A stretch of DNA of 64,000 nt, taken from Punica granatum. Its lineage: Eukaryota > Streptophyta > Magnoliopsida > Myrtales > Lythraceae. The notes below the pieces were generated by a model that saw only the letters and a list, made by a program, of their open reading frames with translations, had not been told where the DNA came from and did no database searches. The stretch is from NCBI RefSeq assembly GCF_007655135.1, contig NC_045130.1:11160001-11224000 (forward strand). The letters run 5' to 3'. Position numbers and translations under genes: made by a program. This document shows positions 22,867 through 35,166 of this stretch, one piece after another; the first letter of the stretch is position 1, and each line of letters starts with the position of its first letter.

Positions 22867-23700
22867 TGAATTGTATTTCGAAAATATAAATCTATTATTT
22901 AATGTAATATATATTAATGTGAATTTTCTGTATATTATAGACCCTCACGTTATGCTTTATATGTGAAAGTCAACGTTTATTTTATACAATAATTTATAAA
23001 ATTTAATGTTAAATAAACAAAAATAAATTTGAGATAAAAAAGGAGTGGAGTGGACGTACGGAGGAAGACAAAGAAGAGTAAAGAGAGAAGTGGGATAAAA
23101 AAAGAGTGAAAGAAACGTGGAGAGATATAATTCTTTTACCGAATTGGAGAGATTATTATTTTGAAAACAATAGACAAGTACCTTCCTTTTCCAGTACAAT
23201 AGTAATATATGAATTAATCATAATTTCTTAAGATATTCGGATATAATTATTAGATTATATACTATACAAAAAAGAGAAATTATTTGTGAAATTTTTTAAA
23301 TTTAACTGAGAACAATTACCTTTGAATTAGGTAAATATAATTTTATTTCTAGTAAAAATCATGTGCAACACACGGGTCAAAAAACCTAGTGTAGATATAT
23401 TATGGTCTATCATTAATGACATTATCAGTGATCATGAAGATTGGACTATGTCTAACTTTTCTCATGATCAATGATAAAATGAAGCAGTCTTCCAAAGAAA
23501 GGTATTGCATTAAAGCAAACGTAGAAAGAAAAATAAAGATCCCACTTTATAAGTTGACCTAACTAATTTTATTTAATTAACAATCCGCAAGTAATATCAT
23601 CCTAACTTAAAAAAAACTGATAAAAGGATTTGATTCATTATAATACTAATTTTAAAATGAAACCAGAAGGTTTTAGATGCGATTTTGATCAATTGAATAT
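22346..23700. other. gene-free AT-rich DNA with microsatellites
   Basis: A TA tract near 22734-22750 is followed by a long ATT/TTA trinucleotide run at about 22824-22866. An element end with CATGTGCAACACACGGGTCA and AACCTAGTG is at 23361-23394. No gene is recognised. Confidence 0.5.
22824..22866. repeat. (TTA)14 microsatellite
   Basis: Pure trinucleotide run that creates a poly-Leu reading frame on the plus strand. Confidence 0.95.
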
Positions 23701-23710
23701 CATGTGCATA

Positions 23711-24271
23711 TTAATATTTTCTTTTTTCTTTTTTTGGTAAAAAAATAAGACAGATCCCAAGAAAATAAATTGAGTTACACAAAAACGAAGCATGGAGACT
23801 CCAATAACCATCATTAGAAAGGAACAACCTTAATGCCTCCAAATGAAAATGGAAAATATGAAGCCCTTACGAAAGCTCAGATTCAAAGAATTCCACACAG
23901 ATCGGTATACACGTATATTACCTTTTCAGAACGTGTGGACGACGTGAACCTCCCATTCCTTGGTCATAAGACTGCTGATAATTGAAGGAGCTGCATTCTC
24001 TTGACTTCTGGCTAATTAAATGAAGAACAAGAACCGAATCAACTTCTGCAATAATGCATCTATAACCAAGGGCTCAGGCAAACTCTAAACCTGACTTGAT
24101 CCCCCATATAATTCAGCAACAACCGCTATGGCCATCCCAATGTTCTGAACAAATCTTTCGAACCATCTCGCGTCCTTATCTCTAAGTAAAACCACCTGAC
24201 CTAGCAACACAAGGATTTCCTTGTGAAGCTCCATCCGCATTCAATTTTCTTTGCCCTAGTTAATATTTTCT
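23711..24271 (-). mobile_element. 5'-truncated LINE insertion with 12-bp target duplication
   Basis: TTAATATTTTCT occurs at 23711-23722 and again at 24260-24271. Inside the left copy a T-rich run (23723-23736) is the poly(A)-like tail of a minus-strand element. The body encodes a broken RNase H-like domain at the end where LINE ORF2 proteins often carry one. Length without duplications is about 537 bp. The 5' truncation, tail and duplication are the signature of target-primed reverse transcription. Confidence 0.8.
23780..24258 (-). pseudogene. RNase H-like (RVT_3) domain remnant of a plant LINE
   Basis: Read on the minus strand in shifting frames. LNADGASQGNPCVARSGGF holds the first catalytic Asp (NADG). 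A frameshift leads into LRDKDARWFERFVQNIGMA and AVVAELYG (second acidic residue, Glu of AEL). Another shift leads into GIKSGLEFA, a TGA, then ALGYRCIIAEVDSVLVLHL (third Asp of EVDS). A WEVHVVHTF block follows, as before the VYREAN motif of the family. At least two frameshifts and several stops make it non-functional. The order and spacing match RNase H domains of plant non-LTR elements. Confidence 0.8.
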
Positions 24272-25613
24272 AACTAGGTCAGGCCCACGAACAACTATTA
24301 CAAATAGAATTACAAAATTACAAAAACCTTATCTGTATAAAGTAAAAGATCAAAAAGGCTTGTGGGTTATGATTATGCCATAAAAAGGGGTTCATACATC
24401 ACAAGGATAAGTCTTCGACGTCGTCATGTCTGTCTGATTTATATCTAATTAATTAAGTATAGTGCTTACTGGAGAGAGGAATTTAGAATTTAAGATAGAG
24501 GCCGGTGACATGACTTCCGACTGGGAATACTTAAAAAATTCTAGCAAGCTTTTTAAAACTTTTTCCCAAAAACATTCTAAATAATGGCTTTCATTAAGGT
24601 TTCCTTTTAAAGGTTTAGGTCAAAAATAGTTTAACATAAGAAACAAACAAATAAATAATAAATATCTCCATATACTTATCATGCATGTGTGTTGCAGCTT
24701 GATAGTTTATGACGCTCTCTAAGTGTGTAAAATATTTCATATGTAATGGGTATATCACGTGACAATATCACAGACAAATGTAGTAATAAAAATTTGAAAC
24801 TGAAACTTCACAAACATCCAACGAATAAAATTTAAAGTTCTCGACAAAGAACTCTCTAGAAATCATCAAGGTTTCAGAAATTGGATATTCAATTCCTGAA
24901 ACATGTGCTGTTTAATATGAAACACCTTCAGAAGGCGCTTTGATACTCTAAGAGCGAGAATTTATTAGTTCATAGCTCATAGTTTACTCTAACTAGTCAA
25001 GTTTAGCTTTGAACTTATCAGTTTTACATTTTTTAGCTTTAGCGTTTAGAAGAATATATGTAGCTAGCTGCCTAGCTCTTTAATTCTATTCAACTATGTG
25101 TTACCTCACCTATATGTGGGGGTTAAGACAAAGCAATCTGTACGTAGAATTGCCAATTTTCCTTTGAAGGATAGCATATATGAACTCGTTATTACCTTTA
25201 TAAATAATCTCAGTTTATTTACTGAAACTAATCATATTTGAACATGAGCCATGGTTACGACATGTTAAATAATTTGAGTAATAAAAGAACATCTTAATTG
25301 GTATATTTCTAACTTTTTTAAAAAAAAAAGCAGGGTTTAGGAAATGCAGTCTATATACTAGGTTTATTCCTTCGTTATTTATTTATTTATTTAATGCGCT
25401 TCTTCCATCTCCATTTTCATAATTTCTTATATAAATTTATAGTTGATTTTAGTACTATGATACCATTGTAAGTCAAACATACTAGCGTAATAAAATTATG
25501 GGGCAGTACAATAATATAGATATACCCCTATGACAATGCAAGATGCAGGGTGACCCACAGAGGAGTGGGAGGTGGTGACAACAATATAAAGAAGTACAAC
25601 ACGTTAGCTTAAC

Positions 25614-25645
<32 letters not shown>

Positions 25646-28545
25646 TACCTATATATATGGAGAGGACAAAAGGACTTTCCATTGAAAAAGATAGAATATT
25701 GCACAATAGTGGGAAGAGCACCATGTAATATATTGCTGACTATATGTCTGGAAGTTCAACATCCCAACCCCCACTTTGTTTTCGGGTTCGAATTTATGTC
25801 TCAGGATAATTAGATTATCTTATATATTAGAGTTGTAATCCGTGCCTTACACGGACCTATTTTCTGTAATAACTAATCAGTACATTTTAAAATAAATTTA
25901 CTTTGTTAGAATAGTAAAAATTTTCAATAATGACAAAGAATTTGAAATAATAATCCTAGGAATTCTAACATAGTTTTCAACTCCATGCATTACACAGGTT
26001 TCTTTACATAAAATAATTATTCATAATAATATTTAAAGATGAATTTATTTCTTATAAGAAATAAAAAATTTCAACAATTAATTTCTAATATGAGCAATAA
26101 TTTCTAATAAATAATACTTTAGATTAATACTCAACGGTTTAGTAACGATTTTGCATCTGATTTTTATATATAAAGTGTATTGCATATCTATTTAATCGTT
26201 TGTATGTTACGCATAATCCTTATATATGTTAAGTTCAAATATGCAAACTTGATTTTGCAATTTTTTGATGTAAAATATTCTAATATTTCTGACATCATAA
26301 GTTAAATTTTATTTAAATTTTGTAGAATTAATACTTGCAATATAATTGTATTTAAAATTTTTTTTAATCATTATTTTTCCATGAAAATATGGTCAACAAT
26401 TTTATAACTACTTAATTAGTTGAATATGCAGTGCATATTAATATAACACATAGATGAATTATAAATATTCACTTCAAACATACAAATATCATCTCCCACA
26501 TTTTCCTCAATATATTTTTATGCAAAATTCTTAAATTTAGCGTTAAATTTCTACTCTTTTCAATATGGTCATATATTATATAATTTAGTACTTTGTGATG
26601 AATCATATAAATGCTTAATTGATTTTTTTTTAGTAAAAATGATTTGATATCCATTTTCACATTCATTTATTGGACTTTATTTATATATTATTTTTTAGTA
26701 TAATTAGGACATTTATTCATAACAATTATTGCAAAATATGGCCAATTTACTAACTATCCGATACTCATTTTCACATTTATTTTCTTTACTATATATATAA
26801 TAATTTTTGGGAATAGTTGCTCTATCTATTAATATTAATTATCGAAATATGTAGTCAAAACTATATATATTGAATAATAGTTTTGCAATCTATATAATAT
26901 TTCATTATGAACAAAGATTTTCATTATTCCATTTAATATAATGTTTTGGTAAATTTTTTTAATGGAACCATTTGATATAATTTTCTTCGCCAAGAATGAT
27001 TGCTTGTAATAAATAGGATTTGTTAATTACCACATGTCTTTCTTACTATTCATTTCCATTTTATATTACTATTCCAATTTATATTCTTCTTTTTTAGAGA
27101 TTGCACCAAGAATAGCTATATTCTTCTTTTTTTTTCATTTTCTAAAATTAAAAAGTTATTTTTCTAATGTAAAATTAAACGTGAAATTAGTGAAATTTAA
27201 AAATATTTTGAGGAACATTTAATGGCTTTAAGTGAAGTTTAGATTGAGGTGCATTTATTGACATCGAGTAAATTTTACTAAAGTATAAATTTGTCAATTA
27301 ATCGTATGTAAAGATTTTCAAATGTTTTCATATTAATATCAGATTGTATTTCTGAATAATGCGTAACAATTTTGGTCGATATTGCACAAAGATTTTTTTT
27401 TCTTATAACTAGTGGTATAATTTGGCCTGGTTAATTATCACAACTCACGTGTAGATCCTGCAAGCTCATGGAGCAAATCAGTCCAGCTTCTCAATCCTAT
27501 TGCGTAAAGGTCTTTTAAATTTCAATGGAGATCATCTCATTTATCCTGGAAATAATGTGAGAATTGGTGGGGAACAAGTTCAGCTCATGGAGTCGGCCTG
27601 ATTTCTGATATAACCATTTTATCTGTGTCACACTTGAATGGGATCCCAAGATCCTAAACACAATTCCAACATCTTTTCCTCAATTAACATGTGGACTTGT
27701 CATCGATTATTTTGGGGCCAACCAAATTAAACCCATCTAGATAGCATATAGTACGACTTTTTACCGGAAATTCGATTGTTTGTGCTCCCAAAATTAGGTT
27801 ACAAGCAGACTCATCATCATTTAGATAGCATGGTCAATAGTCAAAAGAGCACAATAGAAGCTAGAAAATAGAAAATAAGAAGGTATTGGAAATATCACTA
27901 GCGAGAATCGAATTATGCGCCTGTTAGTTTTTTTTCGAGAACTATTATTTGCATTAACCAACTCTTTTTTTATTTCTAAAAATGTTGTTTTGTTTGGCTC
28001 AAAAAAACCACTCACTCTAAGAGAAAAGATCGATTTTCCTACGAAAAAAGAAAAAGAAAAAAAAAGATCGATTTATAAATTCTCTCACTGTGAATTGCTA
28101 TGCGTACGATCAAAGCTCCTATTGTAATCTTTTTCTATGAAACATGGAGCATTTTAAACCTGTTGACAGAGACTAATTTTGACTCGAATATGGATTTGTG
28201 TCCATCTATGAGATGCTTTCCAGTGAGTTATGAATTCATGCGTTGCATGTTAAGCTTGCACGGTGTCAATATAGTTTGCCAACTCCACGTTATAACATGG
28301 CTTATCTCATGTGTATTTTGAATAAATAGATTTTGTGAATCCTAAATTCCTATTTGCAGATTTTACAAAATGACCACTAGGCTACCAAATTTACCCCAGG
28401 GAAGAAATGACAAGGCTACCTGCAAGAACAAAATGGGGACCAACCAAGTTTACCAGATTTTCGGGCAATGCAAGTCTGCAAGGAACCTTCTCTTTTTCCT
28501 TTTAAGGTTCTGACTGAGCACACTTGTCCATATACGGCCTACATC
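24272..28545. other. long gene-free AT-rich region
   Basis: A TA/CA microsatellite is at 25616-25645. A CCGTGCCTTACACGGACC palindrome-like motif at 25841 starts a very AT-rich block that reaches to about 27400 and looks like a degraded non-autonomous element. Minus-strand ORFs at 26469, 27821 and others are low-complexity. No exon or RNA gene is recognised. Confidence 0.45.
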
Positions 28546-28552
28546 GACATTT

Positions 28553-30400
28553 CTAATAACTAGCTATCGTACGTATACACACTTTATTTATAAAGGTGAT
28601 CCATGCATATAGCATACATCTTATGGAGATTGTCGTCCTTTCGATGCGAGTGGAGTTTCCAAGCATCGGCTCTATGCTATCATTAGCATTTGCGTATGAT
28701 TTGTTAACTTGTCTCGCCACTCCATTTTCAGCATAATAAGTCTTATCTTTACGAAAACCTTCCTCAAAATTTTTGATGACCTCATTGAAGAGCACTGCTT
28801 GCACTATCACACCCTAAAAAAAATATCAAAAGCAATTGAACAGTTAGAAAATAAGTACTTCGAAATGAAATAAAGAAATTGATAACAATATGATGATATT
28901 ATTCAAATGTCGAATGATAGCTATTCATGCACCTTAATTTTGTATATTTACATGCCGTTAATCTTGTACACATTAAGTTAAAAGAAAATTACTTCCATAT
29001 AGTCCATGACATAATAATGATGGATAACATCAATTAATTACATCTATACAAACATAACATATTCGTATAGACATACCTCATTATCCATCATTATGATCTT
29101 TTGGATTATACCATTTCTTTTGGAATTGCTATATCCTTGTCTTTCTCCTTTTCGAAGTACTCGCACCTTGATATCCATTGTCTATCATATGGCCTTAGCA
29201 AAGAAATAGGAGTAAATGGTTCGCGGTCAACCTCTTCTAGTTTTTCGGCACATGTTAGAGAAAAAGTCAGTTGCTTTAAAAAAATTTTTTAAAAAAGTAA
29301 CGATCTTTGATCAGGACGTACTATTCATTGATTGCTTTAAAATTTCTTGTTTATAATAATAGATTACGTTTGGTTACCATTAATTTTTTACTGAGGACAG
29401 ATTTAAAAGAGAAAGTATACCGCTCTTTGGTTGCTTCAGATCATAGTCTATGAGACTTTGGTGCTTGCTCCGCAACAGTTTGAGAAGCTCATGGACCTGT
29501 CACTTTCGCCTACGAATTTCATGTTTAGCAATATTAATTAAATGATAGAGAGGTATTACAATATTGGTCGAGATTCGCACAAACTGTACAAAAAAATTTA
29601 AATAACACATGGCGTTATATTGTATTGTTTATAAAAAAAAATTAAAGAAAGATGGACGAACCTTGAGCAATGCTAAACAAATGAATGAAAGACAGTCTTA
29701 TAACTAAATACAGTGGCCAAAAAATCATATACCTGCCGTTTTTCATATACCTTGATGTTTTTCTTGACAACGACAATTTCTCTGTGTTGCTTAAAGCATG
29801 GGTGACGTGTTAGATGATTTCCTCCTCTCTTTTCGACACTCAGTGTCCTCTGGTGTTGGCTCTGATTTAACTGATGAAGCCATGGTCGTCGCATGCTCTG
29901 ACTTTGATCTTGTAATGGGCCTATCCCTCTTTCGAACTGGCATGTTATTTATGCCAATTGAGGACAACATCTTTTCGTTACTCTAAGTCGAATTGCTGAG
30001 TCCATAATCATCATCATTCAAATTGGCTTTTTTGCTTCAACGTCCAGACCCTCCTCCACCATTTCCTTAAAATTGTGATAACTATATTACAATATAATGA
30101 AATTTAAAGCCATGAAACGAAATAGATGCAACCAATATAGTTTAGATCATATAATTTTAAATTTTACGTCAATAAATTCATGTTTAGGCAAAAAAGATGC
30201 AGGTGAAAAGAATTCATGATCTTCATTTTACCTAATGATAATGTTGTGGATCTGTCAGCCGAAGGGACTTCAGTTTGATGACTCCGAGGATCTTTTCCAT
30301 CATCTATTCGGTCTGAAATTGGTAAGACCGTCATCTTCCTCTTTATTAAATGACTGATAACAGCTTGGTCCTCTGCATCCTCATCTACATGTAAGGATAC
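28553..30400 (-). pseudogene. replication protein A large-subunit-like (RPA1 DBD-A OB-fold) gene, degenerate
   Basis: Single-stranded-DNA-binding OB-fold, split over two minus-strand exons. The upstream exon (about 29265-29077) reads REPFTPISLLRPYDRQW, then in another frame IKVRVLRKGERQGYSN and IIQKIIMMDNE. It has a clean donor GAG|GTATGT at 29077/29076. The downstream exon starts at 28813 after TTTTTTTAG and reads GVIVQAVLFNEVIKNF..KTYY..VARQVNKSYANANDSIEPML. This matches RPA1 DBD-A in order: PI.SL.PYQ..W.I.ARV, WSN, DE.G.EI.AT.FNE, DKF, NK.Y, N..Y.. . The join is in frame, but a one-base shift after W breaks the first exon. Further minus-strand open exon-like pieces (29496-29412, 29894-29697, 30384-30232 with good splice sites) may belong to the same gene but have no recognised domain. 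Dispersed RPA-like genes are known in plants and in Helitrons; no Helitron ends were identified here. It could be a sequencing error in a live gene, but stops in the other pieces favour decay. Confidence 0.6.
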
Positions 30401-32960
30401 AATAGAGAGAAGTCATTGGTAATCCTCTTATTGGGTTGGTATTTTAGTATGTAATGTTAAAGTATTTGACAAGTGCAAACTCATACCTTACAGTATATAT
30501 CTTCTTCCTTCTAAAAGAACTTCACACTTTGCAGGAGGGGCCGACACTTGTAGATCACTGTTGGAGATTTGAGATGGCTGTCGCATACCAAAATGGAACG
30601 AAATTTGGTGAAGAGATTGTTCTTCTAGATAGATGCAGAAGAAGATGAAACCCAAAGGGTTGCGTCAGTTTTTCAGAAACAAAACGTGTCCTTTGACGAA
30701 AGGTCTTCCTTTTTACCGGAAAGGAAATCATTTTTTTTTTTTAACATCCCAAATTTTTAGTAGATTAAAATATTTTATAGTCCTTTTAGAACATTACGGT
30801 AAAATTATTTAGAGGTAGAATCCTGAACCTTACGGTATAATACACGTCCATGTTCTATTTTGACATTTGAGTGAGTTTTGTTCCTTGATTATAGTATAAT
30901 ATTTTTAATTTGATTAAGATAAGTGTTCGCTTTGCTTTCCATGTGTCAAGCCTTTGCTAAGCTTAATCACTTTTGCTTTTATTCCACCGCCTTACCCACT
31001 GCTTTAAATTGCAATTCTCCACCTCGGCCATTTTTCATTCCATTTGCTAATGAGAGAGGGACAGAGAGATTGAATGGCCGAGAGAGAAAATGGAGAAATA
31101 TTATGGAAAAATAGGAAATGATCAGTTTTCGAGGTTTTGATGTTTGGTGGACTTATCAAGGTGAGTAACGTATTCTTAAATTAGTATTTTTATCGTGATT
31201 GTAATGAATTTATTAGAACTGCATTGTTACGGATCATGCTTGTATTTTTATATAATCGATTATGATATTTGGAAATGAGAAGTGAAGTATTGAGTTATGT
31301 AAATGAGATTGATGAGAGTTGATGAGTCATGTGGCACCCTAAGTCAGTTGTAAGTCGAGCAGTAGAAAAGGGCTGCCTGGAGTAGAGAGGCTGCCAGTGT
31401 GGAGCTGTTACTGCGGTCGGGAGCTGAGAATGGGCACAGGGACGATCTGAATTCTAAATGTCTCAACGATATTTTTATGATATTACCGAACCCGTACTAT
31501 GATCCGACTAGTTTAGGTTGTGGTTATTCACTGAGCGTCAAGCTCATCCCCCAAATATATTCTCTTGATTGTTTTAAAGTCAAAATGGCGGTAGATTCGT
31601 AGAATTTTATTGGGATTTTTACTCGTTCAATCGAATTTGTAATTATCGAAATATTCTTAATTTGTATGAAAATTCATTTGTATTTATCGATTTTTATAGT
31701 ATAAAATTTTTCGGATTTAACATTTTTTGAGAGGTTGGTCTCCAAATATGTCGTCTCTGAACGCATATGTATCTTTTTATTTCTTTCCTTCCTCAAAAAA
31801 AAAAAGAGAGCATATATTCGTACTCTCCAAGATTTTTATCTTTCTAACAGATTTTCTTAACTGTTTTGTTTCCGGATATTTATCTATGAGGAATTTGATC
31901 CGATTCTCTATATTTTATAATTACTGTTACGAAGATATATATGGCGATCATTTTTTTTTCAGTAGTAGGGATCTCTATTATTTTGGTCAATTGATAGATT
32001 AAACAAATGTTAGCTATGTTTTTTTATGCTGAAGTAAATTGAACGTAGAATGTGACGCTCAAACAAGATTAATAGTTTAATCTCAACGAGATACTTGTGA
32101 GCGAATTGTATATAGAAAATTCGTCACTAATTTTTTGCAGGGGACCGTGTATATATACTGATAATAGAATAGCAGATATTGAATACACATATTACACTAT
32201 GTGAGTGATAATCAGTCATCATTTATCAAGAAAAAAAAAGAAGAAAAAACAGAAAGTTAATCAATATAATTAATATAGGATATGACAAAAGTTATTAATC
32301 CCTTCATGTAGTGTAGCCAATAAATGAAAGGGTACAAATTTGTGAGACTACGCAATGCCTACTGCATATCCTGACCGACTATGATAGTCAGCCAATTACA
32401 ATTGTATCAAATGCATGAAATAAAATATATAGGTAAACTTACAAGGCTGCAAAGAGAGATTAAATACGTATATTGGAATGAACAAGCTTGTGGTATTCGT
32501 GAATCTAAAAGTCCAAATTGAATACAAAATCGTAAAAGTGCAAGGGGTTAATTATACTTAAGGAAAATTGATCACAAAAAAAAAAGGTCAACTGAGAATT
32601 AATTGAATTATATAATTATGACATCAGTAGGAGTGTGAGATGATACAATAATTTTGGCAGGCACTTAAATTTTTAAGGTTCACATCTCTTTCTCTGCCCT
32701 TCTCCTACCTTTAACTGAAAACGACTGCTAGCAACCTGTGGTCTACCTGCCTTTCTATTTCCTCATAATTATTATAATATTAATGTTTTTTTTAGAGGCT
32801 ATTAATTGTTATTATAAATTTCAATTTTTCACTTAAGAGGGTAATGTGTCTATAAAATTTCAATTATAAAGAAGGTTCTTGAGTTTAATACAATAAAATA
32901 AAAATGTTAATAACTAATAAATGAACATAAATAATTCCACTACGAGAATTGAATTTGAAA
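30401..32960. other. gene-free DNA, possibly including an old LTR
   Basis: 30454-30648 may contain an upstream minus-strand exon of the RPA-like gene (AG-bounded VSAPPAKCEVLLEGRRYIL), not confirmed. From about 30738 the sequence AACATCCCAAATTTTTAG through GGTGAGTAACG (31160) resembles the LTR style of some plant Gypsy elements, with low certainty. No complete coding exon is recognised to 32960. Confidence 0.35.
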
Positions 32961-32967
32961 TTTTTTA

Positions 32968-33305
32968 GTTTGCGTTTGGTTTTCGAGTTGGATAAGTAAT
33001 TCAACTCAACTTGATTTTGTTTAATGATTGTAAATGTTAACAAATATGTTAATGTATGAGAATATATATATGTGTGTGTATATATAGATGTTAAAGTAGA
33101 TAGAGAATTTATTATTAAAAAATTAATTATAAAAAGAAGATGAAAATTTTATTATTAAAAAATTGATTAAAAAATAATTAAAAAATATGAGTGAAAAATT
33201 ATTATTAAATAGCATAAAAAAATAAAAAGAATAATAATTATATTGTTAAATTTGAAGAAGAATAGGATTGAGTAAAAATATAATTTGAAAACAAGCCAGC
33301 CTTAA
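32968..33305 (+). mobile_element. MITE related to the copies at 58333 and 63222
   Basis: Starts TTTGCGTTTGGTTTTCGAGT and ends TTTGAAAACAAGCCAGCCTTA. The interior is AT-rich with AATTTATTATTAAAAAATTG blocks. The start (GCGTTTGG), AATGATTGTAA block and the end (TTG.AAAACAA.C..CCTTA) match the copy at 58333-58640. No coding capacity. Confidence 0.55.
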
Positions 33306-33399
33306 TTACTAGACGAGATTGCCTGCTAATGTGTTGTATTCTCTTTCTATAAAATTTTCATTGGCCAATTATATATATATACATATATGTATATATATA

Positions 33400-33514
33400 T
33401 ATATATGTATTTGTATATATATAACTTGATGGGATCTGTAAACACTGACCCGGAACCACCACTACTACTCCCTCTTCTTCTCATAGCAAGACTCTCTCTC
33501 TCTCTCTCTCTCTC
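33400..33514 (+). promoter_or_regulatory. TATA-rich core promoter and CT-rich leader of the zinc-finger gene
   Basis: TGTATATATATAACTT (33411-33426) is a good TATA box about 160 bp before the start codon. A (CT)12 tract at 33490-33514 lies in the presumed 5' UTR. Position only; the transcription start is not known. Confidence 0.5.
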
Positions 33515-33583
33515 ATCTCCTCCTCCTCCTCCAACATATATATCATCTTCTCGATCTGTTTCCCTCAATCCAAGCTTTCATAA

Positions 33584-34358
33584 ATGGTGGATCTCCAAAT
33601 AGTCTGCTCCATGTGTGGCGATGTTGGTTTTCCGGACAAGCTCTTCCAATGCAACAAGTGCCATAGTCGATTTCAGCACTCGTATGTTGATTCTCTCCCT
33701 CAATCTTTAGTTTCATTTTCCAAGTGTCTAGTCTAATAATATTTACATCAGCATTTATACACATGCCCATGAATCTTTATGCAGATCAACCATCATCCGA
33801 AACCCATATCTCTTTAACATGTAATTCACATCCGTGTAAATATGATAACACACGCATATATAAATGTTTGTTTGTGTACGCGAATGTACGTGTGCCGTTG
33901 TCCTAGTCAAGCTTGATAGCAACCTTTAACAGAAATTCACTGCTGTCGTCACATGTACCATTAGTAACACGCTGTCGTGATATTTCATTGAAATATCATG
34001 ATTATATATCATCATACAATTCTGAATTCTTTTTTCTTTTCTATAAAACTCGGTGCCGGGAGAAATGAGTTGCCCTACGTACTCTGCTTACTGTAGGTAT
34101 TGTAGCAACTATTATAGTGAATCATCAGATCCGATCGAACGGTGCGACTGGTGCCAAAGCGAGGAGAGGTCTCGCTCAAGGCATGGCAGCTCCTCAAAGA
34201 AAACCGCCATGGGTGTAGCGAGATCGGAGTATTCAGGTGATAAGATCAAGCAAAACGACCTAGAGGAAACACCCGAGAAGGGGAAGAGCCCGAGCAAGAC
34301 GCCTTCTCCACGGCAAGCTACCCGAAGGTACAAGCTTCTCAAGGATGTCATGTGTTGA
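33584..34358 (+). CDS. small plant-specific C4HC3 (PHD-like) zinc-finger protein
   Basis: Two exons, 33584-33681 and 34097-34358, give 119 residues. Donor CACTC|GTATG and acceptor CTGTAG|GTATT join in frame (S33-Y34). Cysteines and histidine fall in PHD order: C8, C11, C23, C26, H32, C35, C49, C52 (CSMCGDVGF..CNKCHSRFQHSYCSNYY..CDWC). The metal-ligand module fills the first half. The second half is Lys/Ser-rich with a basic end (SPSKTPSPRQATRRYKLLKD), probably disordered and nuclear. Similar short MVDLQ..C..CGDVGFPDKLF proteins occur across flowering plants and are usually annotated only as PHD/RING-type zinc-finger proteins; their role is not established. A PHD-like fold suggests chromatin or protein binding, but no aromatic cage can be judged from sequence. 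The start codon is the first ATG after the CT-rich leader. Confidence 0.85.
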
Positions 34359-34369
34359 TTAGAGAACAT

Positions 34370-34945
34370 ATGGTAGTCAACTGATATAAGCGAGAATGGT
34401 TGCGTACGGTACAGGGAAGATCCAAATTGTAAGTTTGCCTCACCAATTCTCTCTCTCTCTCTCTCTCTTTCATATTATCTTTTTTTTTTCCTCCTTATTT
34501 TCGTTTTATATTTCTCCTTTTTAATGATGAAGTGTGCGTCATGGGAGGCTTTTTTCCCAAGTTGTTGATAAAATAATAATAATGTAACTGATTATAGAGA
34601 TTTTACGTTTCTTTAAGTTCTTAATTATGTCTCTCCGTAAATCTTAAACCAGAGAAATTAATTGGCTTAAAATCAGATGACGTTGTTAATTAAATTTAGG
34701 GTCGGTTCAACCAAAGAAACTAACATAAAAGTGTCCATCAAGGAACGAAATGGATCGATGATATTCCATCGATGGTCACTCCTAACCAAACCCTCAAGCA
34801 ACAGGTTTTGCAAAAAAATAAATATTTCTTAACATTTTATGTTTGAGTTTCCTGAAACTCGAATCTATTAATTAATTATCTTAATAAAATTGTAATGGTA
34901 TCTATTAAAAAATGGTAAGGCATGAAAATCTAATATACCTAGTTT
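34370..34945. other. 3' flank of the zinc-finger gene
   Basis: Likely 3' UTR with a (CT)n tract at 34450-34468, then AT-rich DNA without a gene. Confidence 0.5.
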
Positions 34946-34949
34946 TTTA

Positions 34950-35166
34950 AGATAGGACCTTTATCCCAATATATGTCACAGCAAGGTCTCTTGACAAGAG
35001 AATTGAATGTACTTGATTAGCTGTTGTCACAAATTATTCATAGTCCTAAAAGCTATACGTACTTTTAGGACTATGAATTCTTTACGACGAAAAGCCAACC
35101 AAGTGCATTCAATTCTCTCCTTAGGGGCCTAGCTGTGATATTTGTTAGGACAAATATCCCATTAGG
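34950..35166. mobile_element. foldback MITE with long inverted arms
   Basis: The two halves are inverted copies over about 100 bp. The innermost arms ATTCATAGTCCTAAAAG (35036-35052) and CTTTTAGGACTATGAAT (35062-35078) are perfect, around a 9-base loop. Outward, AGAGAATTGAATGTACTTG pairs with CAAGTGCATTCAATTCTCT, and ATGTCACAGC with GCTGTGATA. Ends are TAGGACCTTTATCCC and GGACAAATATCCCATTA. A transcript would fold into a long hairpin. Confidence 0.8.
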
